Both the position numbers and the translations under genes were made by a program. From the NCBI RefSeq assembly GCF_003574835.2, contig NZ_CP063196.1, forward strand, positions 1,798,001-1,862,000: DNA of 64,000 bases, written 5' to 3'. Positions within the stretch are counted from its first letter, which is position 1, and every line of letters begins with the position of its first letter. The DNA comes from Thermobifida halotolerans. GTDB taxonomy: Bacteria > Actinomycetota > Actinomycetes > Streptosporangiales > Streptosporangiaceae. Positions 19,087 through 28,646 of this stretch are shown in pieces. The notes below the pieces were generated by a model. It was given only the letters and a program-made list of their open reading frames with translations. It ran no database searches and had not been told where the DNA came from.

Positions 19087-22000
19087 CTCCGAAACTGAGC
19101 ATCGAGTTCCTCAACCACGTCCTCAATACCTTGGAGGACCTCGAACTCCCACTGCTGTCCTGGGGTGTCACAGAGGGAGCGATGTCCGAGGAGGAGGTGC
19201 TCAACGCGATCGAGCACGCGTTGAGCAGTACCCCTGGCTCCCCCCGTGATCTCTTTCCGGAGGACGTGCGAGACCTCCTCATACGGCAGGGCCTGCTTTT
19301 CCGTGTCCCAGGAGAGTCTTCGAGCTACCGCACCCGGTTCGCCGAAGCGCTCCGTCTCACCGTGCACCTACGGCAACTCTTCCCCAGGTGGAGGCGAGAG
19401 GGGCCTCCTGCGAACTGGTGGCGAAGCGGTCGGCGACTGGTGGCCGACTACCGCCTACACGTCGCACCGCGCCGATACCCGCGACGCGACGTGCCCGCCT
19501 CCACCGCGCTGGAGGAGTTCGCCCAACTCGACGGGTGGGGGTCGCTGCAGGAACAGGTGGCTGCCGCACAGATCAGCGACTACAGCCTGGCCCGGTTTCA
19601 GGTGCGGGCCACCGAGGCCATCTTCGACTCACTGGCACGGCGACAGTCTCGCGGCGTCATCATCGGCGCGGGCACCGGCAGCGGCAAGACGCTCGCTTTC
19701 TACCTGCCCGCGTTCGCTGCCATGTCTGCGGAGACCCACCGCCGTCAGGTTCACACTCTCGCCCTGTATCCGCGTACCGAACTCCTCCGAGATCAACTGC
19801 GTGACGCTGTCGCCGCTGCGCTGAAGGTCAACCCACTGCTGGTCGGTGAGAAACGGCGACCACTGCGGATCGGAGTTCTCTACAGCAGCACCCCTTACTC
19901 AGCGAGATCTCTGGATTCTTCCCAGGCCAGTAGCCAGGGTTGGAGGCGGTTGCGCACCGGCCTCGTCTGTCCCTACCTGACCTGCCCCGCTTGCTCCAAC
20001 GGCGCACTAGTCTGGTCTGCGCAGGACTGGAAAGCCCAGGTGGAGCGGCTGCATTGCCAAGACTGCGGCCTGCAACTCCCGGAGGACCTGCTCGCCCTGA
20101 CCCGCGACTCACTGCAGCGCCACCCACCGGATCTGCTGTTCACGACGACGGAGATGCTCAACAGGCACAGCACCAATCCGTCCCTGGCTCCACTTCTGGG
20201 GTGGAGCGGACGGGCCCGACCGTCTCTGGTGCTGCTCGACGAGGTGCACATCCAATCCGGTCCACAGGGCGCTCAGGTGGCATTGCTACTGCGCCGGTGG
20301 CGGCATGCCGTACGCCAACCCGTCACCTTCGTCGGGCTGAGCGCGACCCTGAAGGACGCTCGCAGATTCTTCGCTCAGTTGACCGGGCTACCGGAGACAG
20401 ATGTCGATTACATCGAACCCGCGCCTGACACGATGGTCCAGGAGGGTCGGGAATACTCCCTGGCCTTGCGCGGCGACCCCCTCTCTGGTGCCAGCCTGCT
20501 GTCCACCTCGCTGCAGGTGTCCATGCTCTTCGGTCGTATCCTGGATCGGCAGACGTCCAACCGGAGACCGAATTCCTTATTCGGCTCCACAGGTTTTCTG
20601 TTCACCGACGACCTGGATGTCACCAACCGGTTCTACAACGACCTGCGCGATGCCGAAGGCGGACAGACCCGGCGCGGACACACCAGAGGACGGGCGGTAC
20701 TGGCCGCGCTGCGCTCCCCGGACCTCCCCCAACGCGCCGAACGCTACCAAGAGGGGCAGTCCTGGGAGTTGGTGGAGAGGATCGGCCGCCATCTCTCTCC
20801 GGATCTGCATGCACAGGAGTTGCGGATCGGTCGGACCTCCTCGCAGGACGCCGGGGTCAATCTCGACGCCGATTTGACGGTCGCCACGGCTTCACTGGAG
20901 GTAGGCTTCAATGATCCTTCGGTCGGTCTGGTGCTGCAGCACAAGGCGCCGCGTGACGCGGCCGCCTTCATCCAGCGCCGTGGACGTGCTGGCCGAATTC
21001 GTGGCACCCGGCCGATCACTGTCATCACGCTCTCCGACTACGGCCGCGACCGCTTGGCCTACCAGGGATACGAGACGCTCTTCTCTCCTGAAGTCAGTCC
21101 CCGCAACCTTCCGGTAGGCAACCGGTATGTGGTCAAGATCCAGGCCGCCCAGGCCCTACTGGACTGGCTAGGCCGTGATCTGCAACGGCAACACCGGGTT
21201 GATCCGCGGGCACTGCTGAACGGGATGCGAGCCCGGCAACTAGACCCTGCGAACTACCGCAGAGCTCGGGAGTGGCTGGTCAAACGACTGCGAGGGCTAC
21301 TGGAAGACAAGGAAGGACTGCGTGACAGTCTCGCCAGGCATGTGCAGAACGCACTGCAGTTGAGCGCCGATGCCACCCAGGCGGTGCTGTGGGAGCAACC
21401 GCGCTCCCTGATGCTGTCCGTGGTCCCCACCGCACTGCGTCGCCTGCAGAGCAACTGGCAGTCGCTGCGAAGAGATCCAGCAGCGGAACGGGATTCGGTG
21501 CTTCCCGAGTTCATCACCCGGTCACTGTTCGAACCGCTCAACGTACCCGAAGTGGAGTTCGACCTTCCTTTCGAGGCCGAACCCGAGTCGCTGCCCGTAG
21601 AACGCGCACTGCGGGAGGCGGTACCGGGCAGGGTCAGTCGCAGGTACGGCTACCGGCGAGACGACCATCGTACCTGGCTCCCTCTGCCCGTCGACGGGCA
21701 GCAGACCCTGCAGATCGACGCTCTCGCCCCAGACAGTTCCGGTCAGGGCGAGTGGCTTCCTTACGGTCCCCACCAGCAGCGCCTGCGCGTCTTCCGGCCC
21801 TTCCGCATCAAGCTGCAGACTCCCCCGGAGGATGTCAGCGACCACTCTCAGGGACGACCGCTCTGGGGCTCTCAGATCATCGCCTCCGAGGCAACTCCCC
21901 CCCACGAGGCCGAGGTTCCTCGGGTTCTGCCTTGGAAGGAACGCGTCCAATCGGTCGGGTTCGCCACCCATGCGGCAGGTAACCCCATCGAGGTGCGTCG

Positions 22001-23588
22001 GATGACCTACGGGGCGGACTGCGAAATCAGTCGAACCGGTAGTCAGTCCAGCGAACGACGTACCGTACGCTACGCACACGGGGACACACCCGCTGCGTTC
22101 GGCTACCGCCTGGAGGTGGACGCCCTGCGACTGCGGGTGGCCCCCCTGGATCTGTCCCAACCTACAGTCCGGGCCTACCTCGCCTCACCGGCGTGGCGAT
22201 CCAAGGCCTACTTCCGCGCGTTGGCCGAGGATCCAGAACTGACCAAGGTGGCCAATAGTTTCCAACGCGACTGGTTGGCACTGGTCTATCTCACCGCCTT
22301 CTCACTGGAGGGTCTGGACGGGAGTCGCACCCCTCAGCAGATCCACGCCACTCTGGCAGACGGTTCCTGGCGGGAAAGACTGCCGGAGATCCTCAAGGTG
22401 CTCTACCGGGAGGAGGCGTCCGAAAACCGACCCTCCGTGGACGCGGAACAGGCACCCGCGGATCGACTCATCAACGCGTTGACCGAGGTGAGTAACAATC
22501 AGGTCGTCCTTGATGCGTTGAACCGCGCCAGCCAACTGCTCGTCGCTGACGACGTCGCCGAGCGCACCGCAGAACTGGCGTGCCGTGCCTACTGGGACAC
22601 CCTGGCCTCCGCCGTGCTACAGGCATGCCTGCTCGCCTGCCCCGACGCCCAGGACAGCGACCTGATCGTGGATGTCCTCCCCACTCTGGAACCGGGCGGC
22701 TCCGCCACCATCTGGTTGAGCGAGTCCTCCGCCGGTGGACTCGGCGTCATGGAATACCTTGTCGAGTACTACAGTCAGGATCCAAGGCGCTTCTGGACAT
22801 TGGTGTCGGCCGTTCTCCGACCGAACGAGTATGAGTACACCGACGCGACGCTTACTCGGCTACTGGAGTACGTCGTCCAGGAGGAACCATCCGGCGAGGC
22901 ATCGGTCACCATGGAACTGCTGCGCTCAGCGGGCTCCGCATCCGACGCCGACCGCGCGCTGACCCGCCTCCGGACCGCGTGGGCCGATCTTGACGGTCCT
23001 CCCCGCCACAGCGCGATAGCTGCACTCTCCACCCGCCTGCTGCGTCCCGGCAGCGACCGGAGAACGGACGCCTTCGCCCTGCGGTTGGTCACCGAATGGA
23101 CGGCTCTGGAACAGCGACTGGGCTTCGAGGTCGACTCACGGGTAATCGCCTACGCTGTCGGTTCGGGACGACTGCGCCTCGACGGTGGTCTCAACCTCGC
23201 AGCCGACCAGGTGTTCAGTCTGCTGTGGCCACGCGGGGACCGCGCCCGTAACCACCATTTGGAGTACTACCAACCCTTCGGCAACGCCAACCGTCCCACG
23301 GTGTTGGACCGAATGCTCGCCGAAGCCGCACATGACGAGCAACTGCCGAGGATCACAGTGACAGAGGCCGGTTGGGAAGAGCGTTACCGCCGGGCCATCG
23401 CTGACGCCCGCGCGGTGGAGTTGATCTGTCCGACCTCCGAACGCGCAGCGCTGAGTGAGGCACTGCTCCGCGTCCCCGCCCTCTCTGTCGATCTGGACGT
23501 GTTGCGTGTCTACGGCGACGTCATATCCATCAATCGGTACGGCAGAGAGTTCCGCTGCCGCGTGGAACTGCTGGAGACAGAGCAGTGA
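19083..23588 (+). CDS. dpdJ: DpdJ, very large DEAD/DExH helicase of the Dpd system
   Basis: This superfamily 2 helicase of 1501 residues has Walker A GAGTGSGKT (about 195-203), a cysteine-rich insertion (CPYLTCPACSNG, then CQDCG), motif II LLDEVHI, motif III GLSATLKD and motif VI QRRGRAGRIRG. The long C-terminal part resembles the DUF1998-type tail of helicases such as DrmA and Lhr-like proteins, with ESSAGGLGVMEYLVEYY visible near residue 1230. It probably couples ATP hydrolysis to DNA translocation during restriction. The GTG at 19083 overlaps the dpdI stop, and the TGA overlaps the dpdK GTG. Confidence 0.85.
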   Translation: MTPKLSIEFLNHVLNTLEDLELPLLSWGVTEGAMSEEEVLNAIEHALSSTPGSPRDLFPEDVRDLLIRQGLLFRVPGESSSYRTRFAEALRLTVHLRQLFPRWRREGPPANWWRSGRRLVADYRLHVAPRRYPRRDVPASTALEEFAQLDGWGSLQEQVAAAQISDYSLARFQVRATEAIFDSLARRQSRGVIIGAGTGSGKTLAFYLPAFAAMSAETHRRQVHTLALYPRTELLRDQLRDAVAAALKVNPLLVGEKRRPLRIGVLYSSTPYSARSLDSSQASSQGWRRLRTGLVCPYLTCPACSNGALVWSAQDWKAQVERLHCQDCGLQLPEDLLALTRDSLQRHPPDLLFTTTEMLNRHSTNPSLAPLLGWSGRARPSLVLLDEVHIQSGPQGAQVALLLRRWRHAVRQPVTFVGLSATLKDARRFFAQLTGLPETDVDYIEPAPDTMVQEGREYSLALRGDPLSGASLLSTSLQVSMLFGRILDRQTSNRRPNSLFGSTGFLFTDDLDVTNRFYNDLRDAEGGQTRRGHTRGRAVLAALRSPDLPQRAERYQEGQSWELVERIGRHLSPDLHAQELRIGRTSSQDAGVNLDADLTVATASLEVGFNDPSVGLVLQHKAPRDAAAFIQRRGRAGRIRGTRPITVITLSDYGRDRLAYQGYETLFSPEVSPRNLPVGNRYVVKIQAAQALLDWLGRDLQRQHRVDPRALLNGMRARQLDPANYRRAREWLVKRLRGLLEDKEGLRDSLARHVQNALQLSADATQAVLWEQPRSLMLSVVPTALRRLQSNWQSLRRDPAAERDSVLPEFITRSLFEPLNVPEVEFDLPFEAEPESLPVERALREAVPGRVSRRYGYRRDDHRTWLPLPVDGQQTLQIDALAPDSSGQGEWLPYGPHQQRLRVFRPFRIKLQTPPEDVSDHSQGRPLWGSQIIASEATPPHEAEVPRVLPWKERVQSVGFATHAAGNPIEVRRMTYGADCEISRTGSQSSERRTVRYAHGDTPAAFGYRLEVDALRLRVAPLDLSQPTVRAYLASPAWRSKAYFRALAEDPELTKVANSFQRDWLALVYLTAFSLEGLDGSRTPQQIHATLADGSWRERLPEILKVLYREEASENRPSVDAEQAPADRLINALTEVSNNQVVLDALNRASQLLVADDVAERTAELACRAYWDTLASAVLQACLLACPDAQDSDLIVDVLPTLEPGGSATIWLSESSAGGLGVMEYLVEYYSQDPRRFWTLVSAVLRPNEYEYTDATLTRLLEYVVQEEPSGEASVTMELLRSAGSASDADRALTRLRTAWADLDGPPRHSAIAALSTRLLRPGSDRRTDAFALRLVTEWTALEQRLGFEVDSRVIAYAVGSGRLRLDGGLNLAADQVFSLLWPRGDRARNHHLEYYQPFGNANRPTVLDRMLAEAAHDEQLPRITVTEAGWEERYRRAIADARAVELICPTSERAALSEALLRVPALSVDLDVLRVYGDVISINRYGREFRCRVELLETEQ

Positions 23589-24115
23589 GTCAAAGCGAGA
23601 CACTGGAACGCACGGTCCGCACCGGCACGGGAACCGGACTGCGTGCCGACACACTGCTGGCCACAGCCCTGCTGGCAGAGTTGGTGTCCCCCAGCCCGGA
23701 GTTGTGGATAGTCTCGGCGTGGATCAGCGACGTCGAGATACTCGACAATGCTCATGCGGGTTTCAGCGCGGTACTTGACGAGAGCAGTGCGTCGGCGTGT
23801 CATTTGTCGACGATACTGGGGCTGATCGCCAACACCGGTGCCCGCGTCCACATCGTCACCCGGCCCGGCCCCCACAGCGGGACGTTCGTCTCCCGCGTCC
23901 GTGCCCTGGTGCGGAACCCGGAGCGGCTGCACGTGGTGTTCGACAGCAGGGTGCACGAAAAGACGATATGCGGTCGGAACTGGATCCTAAGCGGTTCCAT
24001 GAACTTCACGGTCAACGGTCTGGGAAGCAACAAAGAGCAGGTGACCTACACCGTGGGAGGCGGCCGGGCCGACCAGGCCCACCTCGACTTCACGGAGCAG
24101 TGGGGGGCCGCATGA
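23585..24115 (+). CDS. dpdK: DpdK, phospholipase D-like nuclease candidate
   Basis: This 176-residue PLD-family protein has one HKD half-motif: H124 and K126 in RVHEKTICG, then the SGSMNFTVNG stretch, and E151 further on. A single half-motif implies a homodimer forming one active site, as in the nuclease Nuc and BfiI-type enzymes. It is the only clear nuclease-like protein in the island, so it is the best candidate for the enzyme that cuts unmodified DNA; that role is an inference. dpdK is needed for the restriction phenotype in Salmonella. GTG start at 23585, overlapping the dpdJ stop; the end overlaps the dpdD start. Confidence 0.83.
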   Translation: MSQSETLERTVRTGTGTGLRADTLLATALLAELVSPSPELWIVSAWISDVEILDNAHAGFSAVLDESSASACHLSTILGLIANTGARVHIVTRPGPHSGTFVSRVRALVRNPERLHVVFDSRVHEKTICGRNWILSGSMNFTVNGLGSNKEQVTYTVGGGRADQAHLDFTEQWGAA

Positions 24116-26214
24116 CGGATACACGACAGATGGACGGCATCACCCGGGCCTGGAACCAGAGCGACATCGATCCCTTTCTCAAGGACTTCTTCGGCGAAGG
24201 CAACGACGCACGGCGCTACGGATCCGTGATCGAGTTGTACATCAACGCTCTTCGGGGCGGCAAGGACGCTCCCGCGGTGCTCCCACGGTTCATCGCGTCC
24301 GACAACCAGTTCATGATGTACGTCATCGCCCGGGACGCCGCAGAGGTCTCCTGGCTGCGTGACCTTCTCGAGGCATTCGCTGGACCCACGTACTGCACAG
24401 ACGGTTGGACAGCACCGGCTCGGCTGGATCCACACGACCCGGTTGACGCCGCTGTGATCGATTTCGCTGGCCCGGACCGCACGTTCGTCCTCAAGGGCGG
24501 TCCCAACCGTGAATACCGGACGGTCCTGCGCCAGATGCTGAAGCTCATGCAGGACACTATTGCAAGCAGTCCGCGACGCGAGTTGCGATTGTCTCGCCCG
24601 CTGGGTCGGTTGCTCGCGGAGTTCAACGCCGCACTGGCCGCAGGGGGCGAGGCGGCGTCCCTTGAGGTGTTGGAGCAACTCGCGGCACGAGGCGGCTTGG
24701 GGGCGACCAACCTTGCCCATCTACGGATCAAGCGACTTGACCGCCTGGGGCTGAGCGAGGAGTTGCTGGCGCTGCCAGGTTTGAACAGCGTACTCCGTCA
24801 GAATCCGCCGCTTCCGGTAAAAGAAGCTGTGCTCAACGCGGTCCATTCGGCAATCGTGGCGGAACCGCTGTCCCGGGACGGTCTCGTTGCAACTCGGGAT
24901 GCTCTCTTCAATACGAACCTGCCCAGTCCCCTCCCCTGGCACGAGGACGTGGGGCCATACGGGGACGAAGCCGTGACGGTACTGGTCACCGCAGCGATCG
25001 CGCGTGATGACATCCCCACCGTGCGGCGGATGCGAGCTCGGTTGGCAGAAACCGGACGTCTCGGGGTATTGCCGGAACCACTACGGGAAGCACTGGGGCT
25101 CCTAGCCGATGCGGACGACAGGCAAGCAGAAGACGAGTCACGCTCTACCGCCACGGGGACGGTTCACTCCTCCGAATCCGGGATTGCGGGAAACGAAACC
25201 GCCGAGCAGGCGAACGCCGCGTCTGCCACTGCCCAACCACCCACCTCCTGGCCCGAACTGATGGCCGCCATGAGCGGGGACGAAACCCGTTACGCGACTG
25301 TCGTTCGCAACGCGGGCTGGCGCAAGTGGCCGTCGCCTGCCGAGAGCGACCGAGAGCTCAGCGCGGTGGCCGACGCTCTGGATTACCTGGGGTGGGAACG
25401 TGCCTGGCAACATCTGACCGCCCCATTCATCGACGCGGTGGGATACGAGCAGCCCGCTCCGAGCACCGCACTGTCGTTCCTCACCTACGCAGTCTCCTTC
25501 GACCGGTTCGGCCCGGGCGACCTGGTCACAGTGCAGGCGCTGCTGGAGATCTACTTGCGCTCAGCACCCCCAGCGGACGCTTACCGGGAGGTTCTTGACG
25601 CACTGCGTGGTTCCTGCGAGCAGTGGGTGTCGCCGAACAACGCCGTCGAGGTTCTGGACTTCGCGGACCGACTCGTCCTCGCCGCGTGCCCTGACCCCGA
25701 AGCCCGAACGCGTCTGGCGGTCGCCCTTCTGGAGCCACTGCACCGACACCGAGGACGACTCAAGCCGTCGGACCTCTTCTCCGCACGAAAACTGTCGAAG
25801 GAGTTGGAACTCGGCTTCGACTGGACACTGCCCGAACAGATCTCCTCCGAGGAGGAGAACCCCCTCCCCGACAGGTCATTGACCGCCTCGGTGCTGCTCT
25901 ACTCTTTGGACCCCGATGTGCTGCAACGTACCGCCAAACACCTGGGTGAACAGTTCCCGGAGGTACGGGTGGCACTCGCACAGGACAAAGTGGGCGGTGA
26001 CTCGCTCCGGCAGAAGGCTCGCAACGCGGACGTGATCGTGCTTGCTGTCCGCTGTGCCACTCATGCGGCGACGGGATTCATCAACCAGCACTCCAATGGT
26101 GCCGTCCTGCGTCACGCGAACGGCAGTGGCTCTGTCTCGCTGCTGCGGGCGACGGTGGAGGGGCTGGCCGAATGGAATACCGCTGTCGGAGGTAAACGCC
26201 GCAGGCGGCGGTGA
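24112..26214 (+). CDS. dpdD: DpdD, restriction-associated protein of the Dpd system
   Basis: This 700-residue protein is last in the plus-strand operon. It begins MTDTRQMDGITRAWNQSD. No catalytic motif is visible. An Ala/Glu/Ser-rich linker at about residues 340-375 separates an N-terminal half from a C-terminal half, and the C-terminus (AQDKVGGDSLRQKARNADVI) suggests an alpha/beta sensor-like fold. dpdD is among the genes required for restriction in Salmonella. The ATG at 24112 overlaps the dpdK stop (ATGA), which fixes the start although the frame is open further upstream. A terminator hairpin follows the stop directly. Confidence 0.72.
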   Translation: MTDTRQMDGITRAWNQSDIDPFLKDFFGEGNDARRYGSVIELYINALRGGKDAPAVLPRFIASDNQFMMYVIARDAAEVSWLRDLLEAFAGPTYCTDGWTAPARLDPHDPVDAAVIDFAGPDRTFVLKGGPNREYRTVLRQMLKLMQDTIASSPRRELRLSRPLGRLLAEFNAALAAGGEAASLEVLEQLAARGGLGATNLAHLRIKRLDRLGLSEELLALPGLNSVLRQNPPLPVKEAVLNAVHSAIVAEPLSRDGLVATRDALFNTNLPSPLPWHEDVGPYGDEAVTVLVTAAIARDDIPTVRRMRARLAETGRLGVLPEPLREALGLLADADDRQAEDESRSTATGTVHSSESGIAGNETAEQANAASATAQPPTSWPELMAAMSGDETRYATVVRNAGWRKWPSPAESDRELSAVADALDYLGWERAWQHLTAPFIDAVGYEQPAPSTALSFLTYAVSFDRFGPGDLVTVQALLEIYLRSAPPADAYREVLDALRGSCEQWVSPNNAVEVLDFADRLVLAACPDPEARTRLAVALLEPLHRHRGRLKPSDLFSARKLSKELELGFDWTLPEQISSEEENPLPDRSLTASVLLYSLDPDVLQRTAKHLGEQFPEVRVALAQDKVGGDSLRQKARNADVIVLAVRCATHAATGFINQHSNGAVLRHANGSGSVSLLRATVEGLAEWNTAVGGKRRRRR

Positions 26215-26225
26215 TAAGAACGCCA

Positions 26226-26265
26226 CCGGTGGGGCTGGGCGCCTGATCGCACCCAGCCCCACCGG
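26226..26265. terminator. Bidirectional terminator between the two dpd operons
   Basis: CCGGTGGGGCTGGG (26226-26239) and CCCAGCCCCACCGG (26252-26265) form a perfect 14-bp stem with a 12-base loop. It fills the 52-bp gap between the dpdD stop and the stop of the convergent dpdB-like gene. Confidence 0.88.
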
Positions 26266-26266
26266 G

Positions 26267-27439
26267 TCACCCCCGGGTCTCCGCTGTCCGGATGACCCGC
26301 AGCAGGTGGGTGGTCAGCTTGCGCACGTCGTTGGGTGTGTTCTGCAGGCTGTTCCACTTCTGCTCGTCGTCCTCCCCAAACCGCCACGTGCCCTCCGTCC
26401 AGGCGACGTGCGGACGCAGGCTCTCCAGGGCGTCGCGTACCCTGATGCAACGCACTCCCTCTGCGGGCAGCTCATCGGTGAGGGCGTCCATGACGAACCC
26501 CATCGCCTGGATGCCAACGCCGTGGGTGAGTCGGGAGTGGCGCGGCGGTTTACGCCAGGCGTCGGGAAAGATCTCTTTGACCAGTCCCCAGAACCCCTTC
26601 AGGTGGGTCAGCATGCGCTCGACGTCGCCGCTGCCGTCGACGGGATTGCGGTACTGGTAGAGCGCACCCTCGAAGAGACTGTGTTCCAGCATCTTCAGCA
26701 GGCTGTTGTCCTTGATGTAGCCGTCGGGTGCGGTAGGGCTGGCGACAAGGCCATAGAAGGGCCCGTCGCCGTCGATGTTGAGCCGGGTCATCAGGTAGGC
26801 GGGAAGTTTGCGTCGAACGTAGGCGGGCGGCAGGTGACCGGTGGTCTCGGGCAGCAGTTCGTGGATGAGGCCCTTGGGCAATGGCTTGGTGGAGTTGACC
26901 AGGATGAACTGGGAGCGCTGTTCCTCCACGTTGTCGGCGATGAAACCGACGGCGGCCACGGGGAACTCCGCCAGATCGGCATCACGGATAGCGGCGCTGC
27001 GCTGTTGGCCGTCCACAAGCCAGGCGGGTTTCTGTTCCTCGGGCAACGACTCGTCGACAGGGATCACCAGTTCTCCGGGAATGGCGTAGTCGACGCTGCC
27101 CGTCTGACCGTGGCCGACGAAAGTAACCCTCGAGTCGAAGGCCAGGACAATGGCGTTGGGCATCATGGCCCCATCCGACTCCAGGTAGCGACGGATGGCT
27201 CGGATGTGACTGAGTACCTCGGGACGCTGATAGCCCTGCAGTCGCTCCTCCTTATCCCGCCGGACGCGGGACACGGCGGCGAAGCTGTGCAACTTCTTGC
27301 CGTCGATGGCGAAGCAGTAGATCCGCCGCTTTCCCTGGTGCACTTCCAGGGCGGGGATCCGGAGCGAATACTGGTCAGCCACGTCTTCTCCCAGGTCGAG
27401 CCGTGAAATAGTTGAGGGGTTGTTGTCAGGCGAAATCAA
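26267..27439 (-). CDS. dpdB: DpdB-like DGQHR-domain protein, copy 1
   Basis: This 390-residue protein of the DGQHR/DndB-like group carries the signature VDGQQRSAAI (DGQQR at 143-147), related to ParB/Srx-fold ATP-binding motifs. In Salmonella, DpdB is needed with DpdA to place preQ0 in DNA; other systems can do without it. The start is ATG 27439, 14 bases inside the end of dpdA. It shares several motifs with the second DGQHR protein at 28643-29776, including LTHGVGIQAMG and a C-terminal LQNTP, so the two look like paralogues. Which copy is the functional DpdB cannot be told from sequence alone. Confidence 0.78.
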   Translation of the reverse strand: MISPDNNPSTISRLDLGEDVADQYSLRIPALEVHQGKRRIYCFAIDGKKLHSFAAVSRVRRDKEERLQGYQRPEVLSHIRAIRRYLESDGAMMPNAIVLAFDSRVTFVGHGQTGSVDYAIPGELVIPVDESLPEEQKPAWLVDGQQRSAAIRDADLAEFPVAAVGFIADNVEEQRSQFILVNSTKPLPKGLIHELLPETTGHLPPAYVRRKLPAYLMTRLNIDGDGPFYGLVASPTAPDGYIKDNSLLKMLEHSLFEGALYQYRNPVDGSGDVERMLTHLKGFWGLVKEIFPDAWRKPPRHSRLTHGVGIQAMGFVMDALTDELPAEGVRCIRVRDALESLRPHVAWTEGTWRFGEDDEQKWNSLQNTPNDVRKLTTHLLRVIRTAETRG

Positions 27440-28646
27440 TGTCGTTCATCTTGGACCTCAAGATCGTGAGGTTGTGAAATCCTCTGCGCTTGTTCCGCTC
27501 CGACCCTCGGAAGATGATGATCTCGATCCCGTGCTTCTGACACAGAGCGCAGGAGCACGACTTCCATGGAGTTTCTTCGAGCGTGCGCCGGTACAGGTCG
27601 ATGTAACTTCTCTTCTTAGAGGTGTTGACAATCCGCTCGTAGTTCACGAGCGCGTCGAGGACGTCGTCGATCCGCACGTTTCCCTGATCGTATCCACGTA
27701 GCAGGCGCAAGCACTCACGTTCCGCAACCACCGCTTCCGCCTGGGACACCGCTCCGGAAAGGATTTGACGTTTGAGTGCGGGGTTGCCGTCGACCTGGGG
27801 GACCCGGACCGCGGTGAACATGGAGTCGCGAGTGTGGTAGTTGTTTCGGTCATCCATGAACGCCTGCCGGAAGGCCGACGTACTGTCGAAGCTGCGCACG
27901 CCGAAGTTCGCGAAGAGTTCCATGCTCTCCACACGTGTGATCCCGAGCAGGTGGAGTTCAGTTTCGGGGGCGCGAATCTTCTCGATCTCTTCCAGACATG
28001 CCAGGATCTCCGCAGTCTTGAGTGGGACCATTCCCCCAAGAGCGATGCGTCGATACCCCATCTGCTGCAGCCGGTTCACGCTGTCCGCGTAGCTGGCCGG
28101 ACTCCAGCCCTGCGCGGCACCGACCGGAATGAGCCGGGACCTGCGTTTGCGGAGTTCAGCCAGAAAGTCCTCGGCGAGGTCCAAAGAGATATGGCGACGT
28201 TTCACCCACGCCGGATCGGCCTGTTTCTCGTCTGCGTCAGACTCGTAACCGAAGATCACATGGTCGATACTGACACCCTCGTCGAAGCCGCACTCTTCGT
28301 AGAAGTCCACCACCTCGGCGACGTTGTACGGCGGATATTCCTCGTTGATGTAGTTGAAGGCACCACAGTCACCCAACGTCACTATCTCGGGAGGCAGTCG
28401 GAAGAACCTTCGTACCCCCATGCGGTAGAGCCTGGCACGCTGGGGTTCGGTGTACTTGCCAGCTTTGCGCTCTCCTCCGTCGACGATGGCCTTGCTGACA
28501 AGTATGCCGTTGTAAGGGATTGGCGTGACCACCTCGTGGGCGTACTGATCGTCCCGCTGCCGCACCCGGACAGGCGAGTACTCATCAGTGAGGAAGTCGT
28601 AGGTCGGACTCACCAGGTCCTGGCTATCAGGAAAATAGAATCTCAC
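27426..28646 (-). CDS. dpdA: DpdA, DNA 7-deazaguanine transglycosylase
   Basis: This TGT-family enzyme swaps a guanine base in DNA for preQ0. It has 406 residues. The general acid/base Asp is D93 in GDCGAFNY (tRNA TGT: DSGGFQ), the probable nucleophile is D254 in RSFDSTSAF, and GGMVPLK (about 204-210) matches the base-recognition loop. The zinc site C364, C366 and C369 with a later His (H391 or H372) is intact. It lacks the tRNA-binding PUA extension. The GTG at 28646 overlaps the upstream gene's stop (GTGA), and its first residues read VRFYFPDSQD; longer in-frame starts would bury it in that gene. Confidence 0.92.
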   Translation of the reverse strand: MRFYFPDSQDLVSPTYDFLTDEYSPVRVRQRDDQYAHEVVTPIPYNGILVSKAIVDGGERKAGKYTEPQRARLYRMGVRRFFRLPPEIVTLGDCGAFNYINEEYPPYNVAEVVDFYEECGFDEGVSIDHVIFGYESDADEKQADPAWVKRRHISLDLAEDFLAELRKRRSRLIPVGAAQGWSPASYADSVNRLQQMGYRRIALGGMVPLKTAEILACLEEIEKIRAPETELHLLGITRVESMELFANFGVRSFDSTSAFRQAFMDDRNNYHTRDSMFTAVRVPQVDGNPALKRQILSGAVSQAEAVVAERECLRLLRGYDQGNVRIDDVLDALVNYERIVNTSKKRSYIDLYRRTLEETPWKSCSCALCQKHGIEIIIFRGSERNKRRGFHNLTILRSKMNDIDFA

